Shown here: positions 35,048 to 43,494 of the stretch, one piece after another
How positions within the stretch are numbered: position 1 is the stretch's first letter
How the letters are laid out: every line of letters starts with the position of its first letter
Assembly (NCBI RefSeq): GCF_014529705.1
Contig: NZ_JAANIH010000028.1
Location: forward strand, 1 to 64,000
Origin: Bradyrhizobium campsiandrae
GTDB lineage: Bacteria; Pseudomonadota; Alphaproteobacteria; Rhizobiales; Xanthobacteraceae
Length of the DNA: 64,000 bases
Direction: 5' to 3'
Made by a program: the position numbers and the translations under genes
The notes under the pieces: model-generated
The model's database searches: none
Told to the model about the DNA's origin: nothing
What the model saw: the letters and a program-made list of their open reading frames with translations, nothing else

Positions 35048-36382
35048 TTACATTGAAATGTCGCGCTTGTAGGTCTCAGGGCCGAGATACAGCGACAAGG
35101 CGGCGATCAGCGACTGCGCGGCGATAATCAAAATCACCGGCCAGGGCTTACCATCCGTTGTCAGGATGAGAGCGCTTGCGATCAACGGCATAAACCCACC
35201 GAGAATGATGCCCGCGCTTTGATAACCGATCGAGATTCCGCTGTAGCGCATCCGCGCGGGAAACAACTCGGCATAGTACGACGCAAGGGTCGAATACACC
35301 GGCGCGTGGCCGAAGATCATCATGATCGACAAGCCGAAAGCCAGCATTGACGCCTTGCCGCTGTCGACCATCGCAAACATCGGCCAGGCCCAAACCGCCA
35401 TGAAAATCGCACCTCCGATAAAAACGGCTCGGCGGCCTAGAGAATCCGACAAGCGGCCAAAGAAGGGAATCGTTATGACATTCGCGAACGTTCCGATCAT
35501 CAGACAGATCAAAGACTGCGAGCGTGGAATGTGCGCCTGGTCGGCTGCGTAGGCGAGCAGAAAGACGGTTAGAAGGTAGAAATTTCCGCCATCGGCAAAG
35601 CGAGCGAAGATTGCATGAAACAGCTCGCGCGGATGCTCGCGGACCACCGACATCAGCGGGTTCTTCGTCTCTCGCGTCAGCTGATGAATCCGCTTGAACG
35701 AGGGCGTCTCCGACACGCGCAAACGAATGTACATGCCAACCGCCGCAAGAAGCAGGCTGATCAGAAAGGGAATTCGCCAACCCCAGGTCAGAAAGTCAGC
35801 CTCGCTCACGAAGAACGACACGAGCGAAAACGATGCCGTCCCGAGGAGAATTCCGGCGGACGGTCCAACTTGGGGAAACGATCCCCAATAGCCGCGCCGG
35901 CCAGCCGGAGCAAATTCGACGGCCATCAAGACGGCCCCTCCCCATTCTCCGCCGACGGCCATGCCCTGGAGTATCCGAAGAAGCAAAAGCAATATCGGCG
36001 CAAGCGCACCAGCTTGGGCATAGGTAGGCAAGCAGCCGATCAACGTCGTCGCGAGGCTCATAGTCATCAACGTCAAAACCAGAGTCGATTTGCGCCCGAT
36101 CTTGTCGCCATAATAGCCCGCGATCAGGCCGCCGAACGGACGAGCGATGAATCCGGCAGCGAACGTTCCGAACGTTGCGACCGTCGCTACCATCGGATCA
36201 GCCTTTGGAAAGAACAGATGGCCGAAGATCAGCGCGGCAGCCGTGCCGTAGAGAGCGTAGTCGTACCACTCAATGACGCTGCCAATTACGCTCGCCGTGA
36301 GGATCCGCCCTTTCCCAACTTGGGCACTAGGCTCCTCAATTGTGAGCGCTTCCGGCGTGACGAGCAGACTTTCACCTGCCAT
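35048..36382 (-). CDS. MFS transporter, metabolite:H+ symporter (MHS) type
   Basis: Twelve-helix transporter of 444 aa. VIGSVIEWYDYALYG is the MHS-family first helix, and GDKIGRKSTLVLTL is the loop 2/3 signature. The ATG at 36382 has a GGGAGG site; the frame runs to 36496 without support. MHS members carry organic acids such as alpha-ketoglutarate, shikimate or sulfonated metabolites. First gene of an operon with the HisD-like enzyme and an SDR, and divergent from the fused MarR regulator at 36590. Confidence 0.93.
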   Translation of the reverse strand: MAGESLLVTPEALTIEEPSAQVGKGRILTASVIGSVIEWYDYALYGTAAALIFGHLFFPKADPMVATVATFGTFAAGFIARPFGGLIAGYYGDKIGRKSTLVLTLMTMSLATTLIGCLPTYAQAGALAPILLLLLRILQGMAVGGEWGGAVLMAVEFAPAGRRGYWGSFPQVGPSAGILLGTASFSLVSFFVSEADFLTWGWRIPFLISLLLAAVGMYIRLRVSETPSFKRIHQLTRETKNPLMSVVREHPRELFHAIFARFADGGNFYLLTVFLLAYAADQAHIPRSQSLICLMIGTFANVITIPFFGRLSDSLGRRAVFIGGAIFMAVWAWPMFAMVDSGKASMLAFGLSIMMIFGHAPVYSTLASYYAELFPARMRYSGISIGYQSAGIILGGFMPLIASALILTTDGKPWPVILIIAAQSLIAALSLYLGPETYKRDISM

Positions 36383-36589
36383 TTCGACCTCCCTTGACGC
36401 ATTTCCTCGATTTATATTGGTCTGGTTGCGCCCGCCTGGATCAGCGTTTTCCTTGCGCGGCGGGATAGGTGTAGACAAATATTTTTGACTCGGCAAGCGC
36501 GATTTGCGACATTGTGTGCGACAATGTGCGTGCTAAGGGTTCCGGAGCGGCGCGCCGGCCGCAGCACTTATCTCCAGCGGAACGAAGCC

Positions 36590-37498
36590 ATGTCGGTCGT
36601 TGATTCATGTATCTGCCTGAAATTGCGGATGATCGCCCGCACGACGGCGGTGCTTTACGATGCTGCCTTGCAACCCACCGGGCTGAATGCAGCTCAATTC
36701 TCAGCGCTGCGAAATATCTACCGGTTCGTGCCGTTGGGAGTCTCTCAACTGGCGGAGGTCATGCTTCTCGAGCGGACCACCCTGACACGCAACCTGCAGC
36801 TTCTCGCCAGCAAATCCCTTGTCGAATTGCAGGTGTCTGAGGTCGACCAGCGTATCCAAATTCCTGCGCTCACAGACGCGGGAATAGAAACGTTGAAGGC
36901 TGCCGTTCCGAAGTGGCGGCTGGCGCAACGACGCCTTTTGGGAGGTTTGGGTACCGCAGGTTGGAACGAAATCCTTGCGACGCTCAGGGCTGCCGCTGCG
37001 CTGAACGAACAGGCTCCGCGCAGGCTCTACGTCATGTCACATGACGCCGAGGGCTTCGATGAGACAGACGGCACATCGGATTCAATCGACTTCCAGCGAT
37101 GCGCGAATAGTACGCTTCGCGGCGCAGCGCGTTACGTCACGAGAGAATACGATGCAATTTTGCGCCCAGAAGCAATCAAATCGACGCAATTCCACGTTCT
37201 TGCAGCAGTAGCTGAGAATCGCAACGTACGTGTTCAAGACATCGCCACTCTGTTGGCTTTAGATCAGGCCTCTGCAACGTTGGCCATCAACGGGCTGAAG
37301 CGCCTCAAATGGATCGAAAAAGCTAAAAAGCCCTCGGTCGGGCTGTCGCTTACCGCGGCCGGTCTGAGAACCTTCGAAGCGGCAACCCCGCTGTGGCTGA
37401 AAGCTCAAAGGTCGCGTATGCCGGACGCAGCGCTTTCGAAATGGAACGGCATTCTCGACAAGGCTCTAATGGCAGCCCTGAAAGCCAAAGCACTTTGA
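36590..37498 (+). CDS. tandem MarR-MarR fusion transcriptional regulator
   Basis: A single polypeptide of about 302 aa containing two MarR units. The first spans about 12-145, with VSQLAEVMLLERTTLTRNLQ as the DNA-reading helix and VDQRIQIPALTDAG as the wing. The second spans about 165-300, with VQDIATLLALDQASATLAIN and PSVGLSLTAAG. MarR proteins normally act as homodimers of about 150 aa, so this resembles a covalent pseudo-dimer. It is divergent from the MFS/HisD-like/SDR operon and is its probable regulator. The ATG at 36590 lacks a strong ribosome-binding site; an earlier one at 36485 is possible. Confidence 0.88.
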   Translation: MSVVDSCICLKLRMIARTTAVLYDAALQPTGLNAAQFSALRNIYRFVPLGVSQLAEVMLLERTTLTRNLQLLASKSLVELQVSEVDQRIQIPALTDAGIETLKAAVPKWRLAQRRLLGGLGTAGWNEILATLRAAAALNEQAPRRLYVMSHDAEGFDETDGTSDSIDFQRCANSTLRGAARYVTREYDAILRPEAIKSTQFHVLAAVAENRNVRVQDIATLLALDQASATLAINGLKRLKWIEKAKKPSVGLSLTAAGLRTFEAATPLWLKAQRSRMPDAALSKWNGILDKALMAALKAKAL

Positions 37499-37515
37499 AG
37501 GCTGCCACACATCTC

Positions 37516-37731
37516 TTATTCGGCGGCGGTCGCAATTGCAGGCTTGCCGTAATCGCGGCCCCGGAGGCCTGATTGCACGAAGCTTGTTTTGGGAAATTCG
37601 CGGATCGCTACGTGGATGTAAGGCATAGGAGAGCCGATCGACTCATGCGTGATCTGCGTGATCGCATCAGCGAGCCGTTCTTTCTGGTCGTCGGATAGGC
37701 CTTCCTGAATGTCGCAGCAAATGTAGGGCAT
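37516..37731 (-). CDS. 4-oxalocrotonate tautomerase-like protein with Pro1
   Basis: Small tautomerase of 71 aa starting MPYICCDIQEG, so mature Pro1 is retained. The KERLADAITQITHESIG helix and the second strand MPYIHVAIREF match the 4-OT fold. A GGGAGAG site precedes the ATG. It is 30 nt downstream of a paralogous gene that lacks Pro1. Adjacent unequal 4-OT genes are a feature of heterohexameric tautomerases and of trans-3-chloroacrylic acid dehalogenase. Confidence 0.88.
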   Translation of the reverse strand: MPYICCDIQEGLSDDQKERLADAITQITHESIGSPMPYIHVAIREFPKTSFVQSGLRGRDYGKPAIATAAE

Positions 37732-37761
37732 GTTGGCTCTCCCTGAGGCTCCAAAGCTAGT

Positions 37762-38022
37762 TTAAGATTGTTTGCGTTTGCGGGCCCGCGCTTCGAATTC
37801 GGCTGCTCCTGCGAGATCTTCGCCATTCGGACCGGCCTGATAGTCCGGAAGCACTACACCACCCTCGAGCAGATCTTGGCCAGGCTGCTCCCGAAAAATC
37901 ACGAGTATATTGTCGATATCGAGACCCGTGATCTCATGAACGGCTCGCGTGAGCTTTTCGCCCATGATGCGCTTCTGGTCCGGCGTTCTGCCTCTACGGA
38001 TGTCACACTGGATAACTGCCAC
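37762..38022 (-). CDS. 4-oxalocrotonate tautomerase-like protein lacking Pro1
   Basis: Tautomerase-family protein of about 86 aa. With GTG at 38022, preceded by GGGAG, the product begins MAVIQCDIRRGRTPDQKRIMG, which aligns to the 4-OT start but has Ala where the catalytic Pro1 should be. The rest (KLTRAVHEITGLDIDNILVIFREQ) is normal, followed by a 30-residue tail. The frame continues upstream to 38235, but that would place the motif inside the protein, unlike any tautomerase. It probably pairs with the Pro1 protein encoded directly downstream. Confidence 0.8.
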   Translation of the reverse strand: MAVIQCDIRRGRTPDQKRIMGEKLTRAVHEITGLDIDNILVIFREQPGQDLLEGGVVLPDYQAGPNGEDLAGAAEFEARARKRKQS

Positions 38023-38417
38023 GGAGCGTCTCCCTTCACCTTTTGCGCGGGCAGTATATTGGTCTACACCTTTCTTGTCAACGAGACCTGTAGTTCGTCC
38101 CGGCAATGTCGGATAGTTCCGCGGAGCGACACTCCGCGGGGATAGCCGGAAGGGCAGGCCGTACACGTTGGGCCCACGCTCCACTCGACGCGACATGACC
38201 CATTCAGGGGTCTTGTTCGAGCGCATCATCCTCAAGCCGGTTTGCCTCTGCCTTGCGAGGCGTAGCTCGCGTCGAAGGCTGCGTCGAACTAATATGGCTC
38301 CTGCTGGAACGGCCGAAACCTTTCCCTAACAGCCACCGAGGTCAAAGCGCAGCGTCAGATCATCTCCTGATCATTGATTCCACCGGGCTCCATCGATCTG
38401 CAGGTCTCTGGGAAGGG
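38023..38417. other. intergenic region between tautomerase pair and UbiX gene
   Basis: About 395 bp between the GTG start of the Ala1 tautomerase and the stop of the UbiX gene, both on the minus strand. It contains an in-frame extension of the tautomerase frame (to 38235) whose sequence I do not recognise as protein, and should hold the tautomerase promoter. No clear terminator was seen. Confidence 0.4.
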
Positions 38418-38987
38418 CTACGAATCCTTCCACCGTGACACGAGACCGAGATCGATATCGTAGAGATCAAGAACACGCCCGATCGTCTGATCGATCATCT
38501 CTTCAATATCTGCAGGTTTCGTATAGAGCGCCGGGACGGGCGGATAGATGATGGCGCCCAGCTCCGAGAGGGTCGTCATGGTCCTGAGGTGACCGGTATG
38601 AAGCGGCGCCTCGCGGACGAGCAAGGTCAGTCGTCGGCGCTCCTTCAGCACGACGTCTGCGGCACGGGACAACAGCGAGGAGGTAACGCCGGTCGCAATC
38701 TCGGACATCGTTCGGACCGAACAGGGCGCGATGATCATGCCTTGGGTACGGAAAGAACCGGACGAAATCGGCGCCGCAACGTCGTCGAACTTGTACCAGC
38801 GGTCCGAAAGTGCTCGAACTTCCGATACCTTGATAGGACCTTCATGCGCCATGGCGATCTCTCCAGCTCGCGAAACCACGAGGTGAGTTTCAACTGGGGT
38901 TTGCCGCAGCAATTGCAGGAGGCGGACACCGTAAGCAATGCCCGATGCTCCGGTTATTCCGACGATCAACCGCGCCTTGTCCGACAT
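38418..38987 (-). CDS. UbiX-family flavin prenyltransferase
   Basis: UbiX/Pad1-type protein of 189 aa. VGITGASGIAYGVRLL is the FMN-binding N-terminus, and IAPCSVRTMSEIATG and RRLTLLVREAPLH are the characteristic segments (the latter carries the conserved Glu/Arg contacts). UbiX makes prenylated FMN, the cofactor of UbiD-type decarboxylases. It is divergent from an amidohydrolase gene and 1.4 kb from the UbiD-like gene at 40425, which is the expected partner. This is a catabolic pair, not ubiquinone synthesis. Confidence 0.92.
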   Translation of the reverse strand: MSDKARLIVGITGASGIAYGVRLLQLLRQTPVETHLVVSRAGEIAMAHEGPIKVSEVRALSDRWYKFDDVAAPISSGSFRTQGMIIAPCSVRTMSEIATGVTSSLLSRAADVVLKERRRLTLLVREAPLHTGHLRTMTTLSELGAIIYPPVPALYTKPADIEEMIDQTIGRVLDLYDIDLGLVSRWKDS

Positions 38988-39132
38988 GTGCTCTCCTTTG
39001 CTCTGAAATGCTCTGGTCGCGGTCCTCTGTCAACGGAGCGAGCTTGCGGAATGGGGCGCAACGCGCTTTGTGATAGCTGTTTCCGGAAACGATTATTGGC
39101 GCGACGGCGCGACCACGTATTTAGCATAGCGA

Positions 39133-40413
39133 ATGCCATTCGATCCGAGCTCGTCGAGCATCGACGCCGACCGCCTATGGACCGACCTGATGGCGCTTGC
39201 CGCCATCACGGAGCCGGATCGTCCCTGGACTCGCCGCTCATTCACGCCTCGTTTTGCCGAAGGGCGAAAATGGCTCAGCGAGCTGTTCACGCGGTCGGGC
39301 CTGACGCGCCGGATGGATGCTGGCGGCAACCTCATCGGCCGGCTCGAAGGACGTCGACCACTGCCACCGATCATGCTCGGATCACATACCGACACCGTTC
39401 CGTCGGGAGGTCGGTTTGACGGCGCCGCCGGTGTCATTTCAGCGGTCGAGGTTGCACGCGCGGTGGTACGATCCGGGCGCCCCCTCGACCACCCGTTGGA
39501 GATTGTGGACTTCTTGGCCGAGGAGCCGAGCGACTACGGCTTATCTTGTATTGGCAGTCGAGCCATGGTGGGGGCGTTGAGCCAAGACATGCTTTCTCGC
39601 ACGAACGCCGGTGGCGAGAGCCTCTTCAACGCCATCGCGAGGGCAGGAGGTGCTCCCGGCACCCTGGGGCAGACCGAACCGCCAAAGATAGCGGCCTATC
39701 TGGAGCTTCATATCGAGCAAGGCCGCGTTCTTGAAAATGCCCACATTGAACTCGGCATCGTGAGCGGCATAGTCGGGATCGTGCGGGTCGAACTGCTGTT
39801 TCGCGGGTCGGCGGACCACGCCGGCGGCACACCGATGAAATTGCGCCGCGACGCCGCGGTCGCAGCCGCAGAAGTGATTTCCTGGGCCTCCAGGCAAGGG
39901 ACGCTGCAAGCAGAGCGCGCGCGCGGTCACTTCGTGGCGACCACGGGGATGATCGAGATCTCGCCGAACGCCGCAAACGTCGTGCCCGGACAGGCACGGC
40001 TGGTCCTGGACATACGCGCCGAGGATAGCCAGGAGATCGAGGCCTTCATCAAGCTGCTCGATCGGCACAGTCTGGAGGCGGCTCACCGCGTCGGCGTTGA
40101 ACGCGAGCGCCTTGAGATCATCTCGCGAACCGCCCCGACCCCGTGCGACCCAGAGCTTCGAGCCGCACTGGCTCGCAGCGCTTCGAGGCTCGGCTATAGC
40201 ACGACCGAATTGGCGTCAGGAGCCGGTCACGACGCCGCGTTCATTGCACGTATCGGGCGCTCGGCTATGCTGTTCATTCCTTGCCTAGAAGGCAAGAGTC
40301 ACAGCCCCGATGAGTGGGCGGATCCCGGCGCGTTGGCGATGGGCACTGCCACTCTTTACGATGCGGTCAGATCACTCGATACTTCGGACCGCCTTCGAAC
40401 GAAGGAAAAATAG
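39133..40413 (+). CDS. M20-family Zn amidohydrolase (N-carbamoyl amino acid hydrolase/allantoate amidohydrolase type)
   Basis: Binuclear metallo-hydrolase of 426 aa. Metal-binding motifs are visible as GSHTDTVPSGGRFDGAAG, EEPSDYG, ELHIEQGRVLE and a C-terminal GKSHSPDEWAD with the final His. GAGHDAAFIAR is also in place. The HyuC/AllC group cleaves N-carbamoyl or ureido bonds or related amides. It is divergent from UbiX and 11 nt upstream of the UbiD-like gene, so it probably works in the same pathway. Confidence 0.92.
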   Translation: MPFDPSSSSIDADRLWTDLMALAAITEPDRPWTRRSFTPRFAEGRKWLSELFTRSGLTRRMDAGGNLIGRLEGRRPLPPIMLGSHTDTVPSGGRFDGAAGVISAVEVARAVVRSGRPLDHPLEIVDFLAEEPSDYGLSCIGSRAMVGALSQDMLSRTNAGGESLFNAIARAGGAPGTLGQTEPPKIAAYLELHIEQGRVLENAHIELGIVSGIVGIVRVELLFRGSADHAGGTPMKLRRDAAVAAAEVISWASRQGTLQAERARGHFVATTGMIEISPNAANVVPGQARLVLDIRAEDSQEIEAFIKLLDRHSLEAAHRVGVERERLEIISRTAPTPCDPELRAALARSASRLGYSTTELASGAGHDAAFIARIGRSAMLFIPCLEGKSHSPDEWADPGALAMGTATLYDAVRSLDTSDRLRTKEK

Positions 40414-40424
40414 AGCGACAGTCA

Positions 40425-41780
40425 ATGACCGATCAAAGCATGCGTGGATATTTATCGCAGCTCGCGACATCGGGAGCTCTTCATCGTGTGAAGCGCCGAA
40501 CCGATCCGAAGTTTGAGATCGGCGCCGTTTTGGCGCTTAAGGATCGAGGACCCGCGATCCTGTTCGAAGAAACCGGCTCATTACCGGTCGTCGGCAATCT
40601 CCTGGTCTCGCGCGCGAGATTCGCTCTAGGACTGAACGTCGAGCCGGACAGGCTCGATGATCTCTGCATCCGCGCGCTGTCCCACCCAGTCAAGCCCGTG
40701 ATAACCGGCTCGGGGCCCGTGCAAGAGGTCGTCCAATCCGGCGATATCGACCTGAAGGCTTCCCTGCCCGTTCCGACTTGGTTCGAACGCGAGACAGCCC
40801 CCTACATCACCGCCGGCGTGATCATCGCAAAAGATCCCGAGACCGGTCGCCGCAACGTATCGATTGCGCGACTTCGGCTCGAGGGCGGCGGCAGGATCAT
40901 GGCCGGCATCGCGAAGAATCACCATCTCAATCTTCTGGCGGAAAAGGCCAAAGCCCTCGGCAAGCGGCTTCCCATCGCTGTCGCCATCGGGAACCACCCG
41001 GCCGTCCTCCTTGGGTCCCAGCTCTATCTCGGTCTCGGCGATGACGAATTCGACAATATCGGCGGCATGCTCGGCGAGCCGCTCAGACTAGTCAAATGCA
41101 AGACCGTGGATCTGGAGGTCCCCGCTGAGGCAGAGATCGTTCTAGAAGGCGAACTCTATCCTGACGAGCAGATCGAAGAAGGTCCGGTATCGGAATTCCA
41201 TGGCTTCTACGTCAGTTACGGCGCCGGAATGGGCGGCTGCATTGCCTGCATCACCCGACGGCAAGACGCCATTTACCAGGCGGTTCTCCCTGGATATGCG
41301 AGCGAGCACTGTTTGCTCGGCGGCATCGCGATCGGCGCCACGCTGCGGCAGGCCCTGCAGCGCATGATTCCAGCTGTACGGCGCGTTCTCATCACCGAGG
41401 GCGGCATGGGCCGACTGCACGCGATCATCTCCATGCATAAGCCGCGGCTTGGCGAAGGCAAACGGGCCGCCATGCTGGCCATGGGTCAGGTCAACCTGCT
41501 GAAGCTCGTCACCGTCGTCGACGATGACATCGACATCGAGAATCCGCGCGAGGTGGAATGGGCTCTCGCTGCGCGCTTCCGTGGGCACGAGGACCTGATG
41601 GTGGTTGAGGGGGTCAAAGCCGATCGTTGCGATCCCGTCCATGAGGATCTCACCGTGACCAAGATCGCCATGATCGCCACGACGCATCCTGGTGACGGTG
41701 AGCCCCTGAGCCGGTCCGAATTCGTCAGCGCCCCCCGCGACGTTCTGGCCCGTGTCGCTGCGGAACTTGATCAATACTGA
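40425..41780 (+). CDS. UbiD family decarboxylase
   Basis: UbiD-type prenylated-FMN-dependent decarboxylase of 451 aa, slightly shorter than the ubiquinone enzyme (about 490) and in the range of catabolic aromatic or heteroaromatic acid decarboxylases. Motifs include RNVSIARLRLEG in the substrate region, and EEGPVSEFHGFYVSYG with the conserved Glu pair. The ATG at 40425 gives the family N-terminus (RGYLSQLATSGAL). A decayed calcium/proton antiporter follows. It would need the UbiX product made by the gene at 38418. Confidence 0.92.
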   Translation: MTDQSMRGYLSQLATSGALHRVKRRTDPKFEIGAVLALKDRGPAILFEETGSLPVVGNLLVSRARFALGLNVEPDRLDDLCIRALSHPVKPVITGSGPVQEVVQSGDIDLKASLPVPTWFERETAPYITAGVIIAKDPETGRRNVSIARLRLEGGGRIMAGIAKNHHLNLLAEKAKALGKRLPIAVAIGNHPAVLLGSQLYLGLGDDEFDNIGGMLGEPLRLVKCKTVDLEVPAEAEIVLEGELYPDEQIEEGPVSEFHGFYVSYGAGMGGCIACITRRQDAIYQAVLPGYASEHCLLGGIAIGATLRQALQRMIPAVRRVLITEGGMGRLHAIISMHKPRLGEGKRAAMLAMGQVNLLKLVTVVDDDIDIENPREVEWALAARFRGHEDLMVVEGVKADRCDPVHEDLTVTKIAMIATTHPGDGEPLSRSEFVSAPRDVLARVAAELDQY

Positions 41781-41810
41781 CCTCGCACAACTAGCAAGCG
41801 GAGCCGCGAT

Positions 41811-42188
41811 CGCTTGGCTGACTCCGGCCTTCGTCGGTTCATCGTGGTCGCCCTGGTCGGTGGCGCAGCCGAGATGGCGGTTGCATTTTCCGCGGCTCGC
41901 CGGAACAGGCTCGATATGAGCGTTAGCATCGCATTGGGCAGCGCGTCACAGATCGCCCTGTCGTCGCGCCTGTGCTGGTGCTGCTCAGCTACGTCGCCGG
42001 GCGAAGCCGATGGCTTTGCAATTCTGGTCGGCACGGTCACCAAGGTGATGATTGCCACCGTTGTCGCATGCATCGTGACCAATGGCGGACGGTCGGCCTG
42101 GTTCGTCGATCCGCTCCTGCTGTGCATCTATGCAATTTTCGCGATGACGCTCTACGTGGTGCCGCCCGGCTCCCATGGTCCGGTGTAG
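41811..42188 (+). pseudogene. calcium/proton antiporter (ChaA/Cax) remnant
   Basis: The C-terminal part of a Ca2+/H+ antiporter can be followed: VGGAAEMAVAFSAARRNRLDMSVSIALGSASQIAL in one frame, then VVAPVLVLLSYVAG in another frame, then DGFAILVGTVTKVMIATVVA and LLCIYAIFAMTLYVVP back in the first. The frame switch occurs near 41955 and reverses near 42000, and no N-terminal half is present. The family's IGNAAE motif is altered. This is a truncated, frameshifted relic between the decarboxylase and an AraC gene. Confidence 0.78.
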
Positions 42189-42337
42189 GGCGAGAGTACC
42201 TGGGCCGGTGAGACTGGTGCTTCATGTTGAGGTGCGCTCGGTTTCGCGCTCGTATGGATAGTGCACCCCGGATACCATGCCCCGCGCATGGCTGGTGGTA
42301 AGCCTGTCGGCATTGCGCAGCTGCAAGGGCGGCTGCT

Positions 42338-43243
42338 ATGGTTGCAGCAGTCACACTGGGTACCCCGATGCTGAGGTCCTTTGAAAAGCTCTGCCGGACA
42401 GCAAATGCCGATCTTTTAATCGCCGCTGACAGCGAGCATGCCGCAGTGGTCGGAGGCAACGATTACGCCATGCCTTGGCATTGGCATGATTGCCTGATGT
42501 TCATCTTGCCAAGCCGTGGAGCGATCGAGCTCAAGCACGAGGGCCAACGCGAAGGTACCTGGCTTTCGCAAGACCGGTTTGCCGTCGTACCGGCCGATCG
42601 GGCTCACGCGACCCAGGCCGGCCTCGGCTCGCATAGCCATGTGGCCATGTACGTCACGCATCCCGCCATCCAGAGGCTCGACAAGGAAATCGGCTCCTTG
42701 AAGGAATTTCGGCGACGCACGCAGGCAACCGCGCTGTTTCGCCGGACCTCCAGGCTGCGCGCCCTGCAGGAGCTTTCAGGCCGGGTCGAGGCAAGCGGTT
42801 ATGGCAACGCCGGGGTTCGCCGGGGCCTGTCGTCGGCCCTGCTAATTCAGTGCATTGCCGAGGTCATGGCGGGCGAGGCCGTATCAGGCGCCTCGCATCG
42901 CGAGCACGCGGTGGCGCTGGTCGACGACCTAAAGGATTACCTCACGCAGCACATCGACCAGAACATTCCGCTGAATGCGCTGGAAGCGCGCTTCGGCGTC
43001 TCGCGGCGACATATGACCCGGCTGTTCCGCGAGCTAACCGGCTCGTCCATCGGCGAATTTCAGCAGAAAGTCCGCCTTGAAGCCGCTTGCGAACTGCTGA
43101 ACACGACCGACCTTCCGATAGGCGAAATCGCCTTTCGCGTCGGTTTCGACAGCGGCGCGGCACTTGCCCACGCCATGCGCCGGGAAAGCGGGCGGTCGCC
43201 GAGCGAGATCCGCAAGCGCGCGGCCCGTTCGATCAAAAATTAA
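42338..43243 (+). CDS. AraC family transcriptional regulator (cupin-type sensor)
   Basis: Regulator of about 301 aa. The N-terminal cupin-like domain has MPWHWHDCLMFILPSRG and a VVPADRAHAT segment; the C-terminal AraC domain has NALEARFGVSRRHMTRLFRE and IGEIAFRVGFDSGAALAHAM. AAGGGCGG before the ATG at 42338 supports that start, with 42368 as an alternative. It is followed by a PhzF gene and a polar amino-acid-type ABC importer, which it may control. Confidence 0.88.
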   Translation: MVAAVTLGTPMLRSFEKLCRTANADLLIAADSEHAAVVGGNDYAMPWHWHDCLMFILPSRGAIELKHEGQREGTWLSQDRFAVVPADRAHATQAGLGSHSHVAMYVTHPAIQRLDKEIGSLKEFRRRTQATALFRRTSRLRALQELSGRVEASGYGNAGVRRGLSSALLIQCIAEVMAGEAVSGASHREHAVALVDDLKDYLTQHIDQNIPLNALEARFGVSRRHMTRLFRELTGSSIGEFQQKVRLEAACELLNTTDLPIGEIAFRVGFDSGAALAHAMRRESGRSPSEIRKRAARSIKN

Positions 43244-43327
43244 GGCCCGCTCGACCGCGCGGCCGTCGCGCTATGGTCATACCCTCCATCCCGTGAATTC
43301 TGCGTGACGGTTCAAGAGCGGCCGCGC

Positions 43328-43347
43328 CGCCGGACCTTGGTCCGGCG
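43328..43347 (+). terminator. tight GC hairpin downstream of AraC gene
   Basis: CGCCGGACC and GGTCCGGCG, separated by TT, form a 9-bp stem (43328-43336 with 43339-43347), or an 8-bp stem with a 4-nt loop. It lies 85 bp after the AraC stop and 150 bp before the PhzF gene. No T-run follows, so it is either a weak terminator or an operator palindrome. Confidence 0.4.
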
Positions 43348-43494
43348 CCGAGACAATTCCGCTCGAATCGCGCGCAACTCGATGAGGCTCCCTCACGCGC
43401 TTGATCATCTCGATGCGGCGTCGATGTGCCATGCATGTCGACGGCCGGAGCGATATGCGGGTGCGCATGAGGCAACAGGGACTGCGCGATCAAG

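Noticed and set aside
35615..36397. 260-aa plus-strand frame opposite the MFS gene
   Set aside because: Composition is highly basic and Arg/Ser-rich; the MFS reading explains the region.
38023..38235. Upstream extension of the Ala1 tautomerase
   Set aside because: It would put the N-terminal tautomerase motif inside the protein; the GTG at 38022 with a GGGAG site is a better start.
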